Part shown: piece after piece, positions 6,753 through 10,253 of the stretch
Numbering within the stretch: position 1 is the first letter of the stretch
Layout: every line of letters starts with the position of its first letter
Assembly (NCBI GenBank): GCA_034437075.1
Contig: DAOTVD010000340.1
Coordinates: 1-10,253 of the forward strand
DNA from: DAOTVD01 sp034437075
GTDB lineage: Bacteria; Chloroflexota; Anaerolineae; Aggregatilineales; J027
DNA: 10,253 bases
Reading direction: 5' to 3'
The notes under the pieces: model-generated
Database searches by the model: none
The model's input: only the letters and a program-made list of their open reading frames with translations
What the model was told of the DNA's origin: nothing
Made by a program: the position numbers and the translations under genes

Positions 6753-6783
6753 TTGCTATTTATCCTGGCCCCAAAAATATAAT
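6753..6783 (+). promoter_or_regulatory. candidate promoter upstream of the mrp operon (distal)
   Basis: A perfect TATAAT -10 (6778-6783) follows a TTGCTA -35 (6753-6758, 4 of 6) with a rather long 19-bp spacer, in a clearly AT-richer stretch just after the sulP stop. Transcription would begin near 6790, leaving a leader of about 190 nt before mrpA. Confidence 0.5.
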
Positions 6784-6803
6784 AAATGCATTAAGGCTCA
6801 AGC

Positions 6804-6818
6804 AATTCATCGTGAATT
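6804..6818. promoter_or_regulatory. perfect 6-bp dyad, possible operator
   Basis: AATTCA and TGAATT are separated by three bases (TCG), giving a compact dyad about 20 bp downstream of the TATAAT. A dimeric repressor bound here would block transcription from the distal promoter. It could also be chance in an AT-rich leader. Confidence 0.3.
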
Positions 6819-6845
6819 TCGTTACAATGAGTCTGCTTCGCGCTT

Positions 6846-6874
6846 TTTACCCAAAATTCTAACGAAAATATTCT
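6846..6874 (+). promoter_or_regulatory. second candidate promoter upstream of the mrp operon (proximal)
   Basis: TTTACC (6846-6851, 4 of 6) and TATTCT (6869-6874, 4 of 6) have the ideal 17-bp spacing. Transcription would start near 6881, shortly before the AGGGGA and the mini-ORF. Weaker than the distal site; both may be used or only one. Confidence 0.3.
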
Positions 6875-6903
6875 TAAGTGCTAGCAGGGGAAAAAGACGC
6901 ACA

Positions 6904-6978
6904 ATGTACTGTACTAAGGATTGCTGTGCTGATGGTGCTTTGTGCATTATGAGCGATATACACGAGTATACTGGGTAA
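6904..6978 (+). CDS. candidate Cys-rich 24-residue leader peptide before mrpA
   Basis: An ATG at 6904 opens a 24-codon frame ending in TAA at 6976-6978, three bases before the mrpA ATG and in the same reading frame as mrpA. AGGGGA lies 12 nt before the ATG, a little far for a good ribosome-binding site. The peptide starts MYCTKDCC and has four cysteines, at positions 3, 7, 8 and 14, which is striking for its size. It could be a leader whose translation tunes mrpA, since mrpA itself lacks a clear Shine-Dalgarno and the close stop would allow reinitiation. No family is recognised. It may equally be untranslated leader that is open by chance over such a short length. Confidence 0.3.
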   Translation: MYCTKDCCADGALCIMSDIHEYTG

Positions 6979-6981
6979 TCT

Positions 6982-9951
6982 ATGGACATCCTATTCATCA
7001 ATGCGTTACCGTTTTTTGTCGCTGCTCTGTTAGCGATACCCGATGTGCGGCGCCTATTCGGCAAATCAATTCAAACCTGGTTTACGGCTGGGGTGATGGC
7101 CTTGCTGTTTGCCGTTTTGCTGGGCTACTTTCCTGAAATCCGTGATAATGGCCCGGTGGAGCGCACCGTTACCTGGATGCCGGAGTTAGGCTTGTCATTC
7201 TCGTTCTATCTGGACGGGCTTTCGCTGCTCTTTGGCTTGGTCGTAACGGGCGTAGGCACTGCGATTTATCTTTATTCGGGCTACTACTTCGACGACGAAC
7301 TCACCCAAAGCCGCTTCAACATGTTGCTGATGCTCTTTACGGGCGCCATGCTCGGTTTGGTGCTGTCGGGCAATCTCATCACCATGTTCATTATGTGGGA
7401 ACTCACGAGCATTACCTCGTTCCTGCTCATCGGCTTCAAAGGGGATAAATACGAGAGCGCGCGCTTTGGGGCCTCGCAAGCGCTGGTCATCACGGGCGCG
7501 GGCGGCCTGGCCTTGTTGGCGGGCGTGTTGCTCATCAGCGTGGCCACCGGGCAAATCCTAGAACCAGACAGCGCGACGCCCTTCATGCCCGAACTCAGCG
7601 CCGTGTTGCAAGCCGACCTAACCAACCATCCCTGGTACAACGCCATGGCGATTCTGGTCATGCTGGGGGCGTTTACCAAAAGCGCGCAATTCCCGTTTCA
7701 TTTTTGGCTGCCTGGCGGTATGAGCGCGCCGACCCCGGCCAGCGCCTTTTTGCATTCGGCGACGATGGTCAAAGCGGGGGTCTATTTGCTGGCGCGCATG
7801 TATCCCACCATGGGCAACACCGACTTATGGGAAACGGGGCTGTTAGGCGTGGGCCTGGTGACGATGTTCATCGCGTCGTTTTTCTCCATCAAACAGCGTG
7901 ACCTGAAAGGCTTGCTAGCCTACACGACCATTACCAAGCTGGGGATGCTCGTCTTTTTGATCGGTCTGCCGGATTACATCGGCTACAAAGCGGCCATGGT
8001 CGGTATTCTGGCCCATGCGCTATATAAAGCCGCCTTGTTCTTGTGCGTCGGGTCAATTGACCATGCCTTTGAAACGCGCATTATCGACAAGCTAGGCGGG
8101 GTCGCGAAATATATGCCCTGGACAGCAGGCATCGCGACGATTTCGGCGCTCTCTATGGCAGGCGTGCCGTTTTTCTTCGGGTTTGTGGCCAAAGAGGTGC
8201 TCATTGCCGCGTCGATGGACGCGGCCCAAGCGACCCTCTTTACGGCGATTATAACCGCCACAGCGGTCTTTACGGCTACGGCAGGCTTCATCCTCATTTG
8301 GGATGTGTTCTTCCGCAAGCCCGATCATAAATTGCACTACCACGCGATGACCCCCGCGATCAATTTTGGCCCAGTGGGCTTGGTGGCCGGGACGATTAGC
8401 CTGGGCTTTTTGCTCGATCCGTTGATTATCCCGCTGCTGGAAACCATCGTGCCCAAAGCCTTTGAACTCAAGCTCTGGCCGGGCTTCATCACGGAGTTTT
8501 ACATCAGCATTGGCGCGATTATCGGCGGATTGGCCTTGTTTGCGGTGCGGGGCGTCTGGCTACCCCTATTCGGCGATCTACCTTTCGATGGTACGCGCGT
8601 TTATACCGCCATTATGGGTTTTGTGGATTGGAGTGGCGATCAACTGCTGCGCTCACAGAGCGGTAAATTGCGCTATTACCTGATTTCGATCTTGGGCGTG
8701 CTGGCTTTCATCATCCTGGGTTCGGGCCTGCTGGTTGACCTGGCCAACAGTGCGCAAATCTTCCCCGATGGCCTGCCCGACCTGGACGTGGGCAATACGC
8801 TCGACGGGTTGTTTTTGGTGCTGGCAATTGGTGCGGCGTTGGCCTCGGTGGTCGTCAAACGCCAACTGATGGCGGTGCTGTCGGTCAGCATCACGGGCTA
8901 TGCCGTGGCCGGGATTTTCCTGGTGGAGCAAGCGCCGGATGTGGCCTTCGTGCAGTTCATGGTCGAAACCCTGGCGACGGTCTTGCTGATTATCATCCTC
9001 AGCCGCACGAGCCCGGTCTTGCAAAAACAAGCCGCCGACCGTCTGTGGACGGGCAGCAACGGTTCGCGCATTGGTATCTACCGGGACGCGCTGATCGCGG
9101 GGGTAATCGGCACGACAGTGGGCATTTTTGCGCTGATTGCCGTCACGAATCGCCCCGAACGCGAGTCGATTTCGCAATGGCATATCGACAATGCCGAACC
9201 GTTGGTCGAAGTGCCGGATGTCGTCTCGGCCATCCTGACGGACTTCCGAGGCATGGATACCTTTGTGGAAATCGCGGTGTTTGCCATGGCTGCTTTGGGC
9301 ATCCTGGCCCTGTATTCCATTTACTATGGCGACAAGGACAGCGCCGCTGCGCATGATGCCGGCCCGCTGACAGAGGCAAACATCCCGCCGGAACGCGCGA
9401 CCCTCTCCACGCCGTTTACGCGCGTGTTGGCCTCGTTCATATTGCCCTTCGCGCTGGTGATTGTGGCGGTGCATGTCTTCTATGGCGCTAAAGCCCCTGG
9501 CGATGGCTTTACGGCGGGCGTCATCGGCGGGTTATCCGTGGGGCTGTGGTATATGGTCTACGGCTATACCGAAGCACGGCGCCGACTGCGCTGGTTCTAT
9601 CCGGTGCGGATGATGAGCCTGGGCTTGCTCGTGGCCATCACCAACGCCGCCGCGCCGATTTTGTTCGATGGGACGTTTATGGGCCTGCGCATTCTGGATG
9701 AATTCGAGTGGGCAGAGCTCAAGCTCTCGACGACGTTGTTCTTCGAGATTGGCATCGCGTTAACCGTCTTCGGCAGTGTCGGCGTGATGCTCGAAGCCAT
9801 CGCCCGCCCGCGCGAGGCCGAAACCCTGCGCGCTGGCGACACAGACTACAGCCAGCTTAGCATTGATGATGGGCGCTATGTTGACCAAGAATTGCAAGCG
9901 ATGTCGTCGATATACACCACGCAAGAATTAGTCGAAACGCCCGAACGTTAG
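6982..9951 (+). CDS. mrpA: fused MrpA-MrpB subunit of a multisubunit Na+/H+ antiporter
   Basis: The 989-residue membrane protein joins a NuoL-like MrpA to an MrpB domain. Residues 1 to about 500 are the proton-pumping antiporter core, with Glu140 in MWELTS, Lys233 in FTKSAQFPFHFW, His240, His258, Lys264 in MVKAG, and Lys349 in HALYKAALF, the charged residues of the proton path. Residues of about 590-690 are the DUF4040 part, with Glu662 in APDVAFVQFMVE. Residues of about 810-940 are MnhB/MrpB-like: TPFTRVLASFILPF and APGDGFTAGVIGGL, where most relatives have PGGGF. A hydrophilic tail of about 50 residues ends the protein. The ATG at 6982 is chosen because it begins MDILFINALPFF as MrpA proteins do; no good Shine-Dalgarno precedes it. 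In Mrp complexes this subunit couples proton inflow to Na+ export for pH and salt homeostasis. Such A-B fusions are known in Gram-negative Pha/Mrp systems. mrpC follows 16 nt later. Confidence 0.95.
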   Translation: MDILFINALPFFVAALLAIPDVRRLFGKSIQTWFTAGVMALLFAVLLGYFPEIRDNGPVERTVTWMPELGLSFSFYLDGLSLLFGLVVTGVGTAIYLYSGYYFDDELTQSRFNMLLMLFTGAMLGLVLSGNLITMFIMWELTSITSFLLIGFKGDKYESARFGASQALVITGAGGLALLAGVLLISVATGQILEPDSATPFMPELSAVLQADLTNHPWYNAMAILVMLGAFTKSAQFPFHFWLPGGMSAPTPASAFLHSATMVKAGVYLLARMYPTMGNTDLWETGLLGVGLVTMFIASFFSIKQRDLKGLLAYTTITKLGMLVFLIGLPDYIGYKAAMVGILAHALYKAALFLCVGSIDHAFETRIIDKLGGVAKYMPWTAGIATISALSMAGVPFFFGFVAKEVLIAASMDAAQATLFTAIITATAVFTATAGFILIWDVFFRKPDHKLHYHAMTPAINFGPVGLVAGTISLGFLLDPLIIPLLETIVPKAFELKLWPGFITEFYISIGAIIGGLALFAVRGVWLPLFGDLPFDGTRVYTAIMGFVDWSGDQLLRSQSGKLRYYLISILGVLAFIILGSGLLVDLANSAQIFPDGLPDLDVGNTLDGLFLVLAIGAALASVVVKRQLMAVLSVSITGYAVAGIFLVEQAPDVAFVQFMVETLATVLLIIILSRTSPVLQKQAADRLWTGSNGSRIGIYRDALIAGVIGTTVGIFALIAVTNRPERESISQWHIDNAEPLVEVPDVVSAILTDFRGMDTFVEIAVFAMAALGILALYSIYYGDKDSAAAHDAGPLTEANIPPERATLSTPFTRVLASFILPFALVIVAVHVFYGAKAPGDGFTAGVIGGLSVGLWYMVYGYTEARRRLRWFYPVRMMSLGLLVAITNAAAPILFDGTFMGLRILDEFEWAELKLSTTLFFEIGIALTVFGSVGVMLEAIARPREAETLRAGDTDYSQLSIDDGRYVDQELQAMSSIYTTQELVETPER

Positions 9952-9967
9952 AGGACGAGGTACAACC

Positions 9968-10253
9968 ATGGACGTATTTTTCGCAATAGCAACCGGCATT
10001 CTGTTTGCCATCGGCGTCTTTCAGATGTTGCGCCGCGACCTCATCAAAGCGGCGATGGGCTTTACGCTCTTGTTCACGTCGGTTAACTTGTTCTTTCTGT
10101 CGGTAGGGGCTTACGATGCGGATGTCCCGGCCTATGCCGACCGCGTGAACGATGGCCAAGTGAGTGATCCGTTGGTGCAAGCCTTGGTCTTAACCGCGAT
10201 TGTGGTCGGGTTTGGGTCATTTTCGTTGTTGCTCGGCTTCGTGAACATCATTT
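9968..10253 (+). CDS. mrpC: MrpC (NuoK-like) antiporter subunit, cut by the window end
   Basis: From the ATG at 9968 the frame stays open to the last base, giving 95 residues of a family usually around 110-125 long, so about the last fifth is missing. Two hydrophobic segments (residues 3-18 and about 28-45) and the start of a third are seen. RRDLIKAAMGFTLLFTSVNLFFLS and DPLVQALVLTAIVVGF match the NuoK/MrpC signature, in which DP-x-x-QALVLTAIV is diagnostic. MrpC is a small membrane subunit beside MrpA in the Mrp complex and resembles NuoK of complex I. GAGG ends 7 nt before the ATG, and only 16 nt separate it from the mrpAB stop, so it is cotranscribed. mrpD, E, F and G should follow outside the window. 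Confidence 0.9.
   Translation, partial: MDVFFAIATGILFAIGVFQMLRRDLIKAAMGFTLLFTSVNLFFLSVGAYDADVPAYADRVNDGQVSDPLVQALVLTAIVVGFGSFSLLLGFVNII

Noticed and set aside
6708..6772. CCAGG and CCTGG arms flanking the sulP stop as a terminator
   Set aside because: The arms are short, about 50 bases apart, and followed by an A-rich rather than a T-rich stretch.
6526..6978. 150-codon plus-strand frame running from inside sulP to just before mrpA
   Set aside because: Most of it is an out-of-frame shadow of the STAS domain. Only its last 24 codons, from the ATG at 6904, are kept as a low-confidence leader.
8653..9474. 273-codon open frame on the minus strand opposite mrpA
   Set aside because: It is antisense to a clear MrpA coding region, is rich in His, Arg and Gln as expected of a shadow frame in GC-rich DNA, and shows no domain.
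1..10253. CRISPR array, tRNA/rRNA, insertion sequence, phage or toxin-antitoxin genes
   Set aside because: No regularly spaced repeats, cloverleaf-like runs, transposase motifs or small gene pairs of that kind were seen on either strand.

Overview
The window is about 58% GC by eye, densely coded and entirely chromosomal in character. No RNA gene, insertion sequence, CRISPR array, phage gene or defence system is visible. The Pro/Thr-rich tail on the first protein and the mix of families suggest an environmental Chloroflexota (Anaerolineae-like) bacterium. That placement is inference from style, not proof.

Layout. (1) Bases 1-1551 (+) hold the 3' part of an M1-type zinc metallopeptidase gene that is open at the window edge. 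(2) Bases 1548-2468 (-) encode a LysR-family regulator, convergent with the peptidase gene; the two stop codons interlock in a TTAA. (3) Bases 2469-2586 are a divergent control region with overlapping promoter candidates and nested inverted repeats. (4) Bases 2587-6745 (+) form a probable sulfur operon: a lipoprotein rhodanese, a small cytosolic rhodanese, a CstB-like persulfide dioxygenase/rhodanese fusion, and a SulP anion transporter with a STAS domain. (5) Bases 6746-6981 are an AT-richer promoter region with a Cys-rich mini-ORF in frame with the next gene. (6) Bases 6982-10253 (+) are the start of an mrp/mnh cation/proton antiporter operon: a fused MrpA-MrpB gene, then mrpC cut by the window end.

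How the genes may work together. The four rhodanese domains (one outside the membrane, one free in the cytosol, two fused to the dioxygenase) could pass sulfane sulfur as protein or low-molecular-weight persulfide to the iron dioxygenase. The dioxygenase would oxidise it to sulfite, and the C-terminal rhodanese could combine sulfite with another persulfide to give thiosulfate. SulP could then move the resulting oxyanions, or bring sulfate in. The LysR protein, encoded divergently, is the natural candidate regulator. The Mrp operon is a separate unit for Na+/H+ homeostasis; sodium cycling with SulP is possible but unproven.

I see no wholly new system. The most interesting points are the compartment-split rhodanese pair with the CstB-like fusion and SulP, the nested inverted repeats in front of them, the strong hairpin before sulP, and the Cys-rich in-frame mini-ORF before mrpA.
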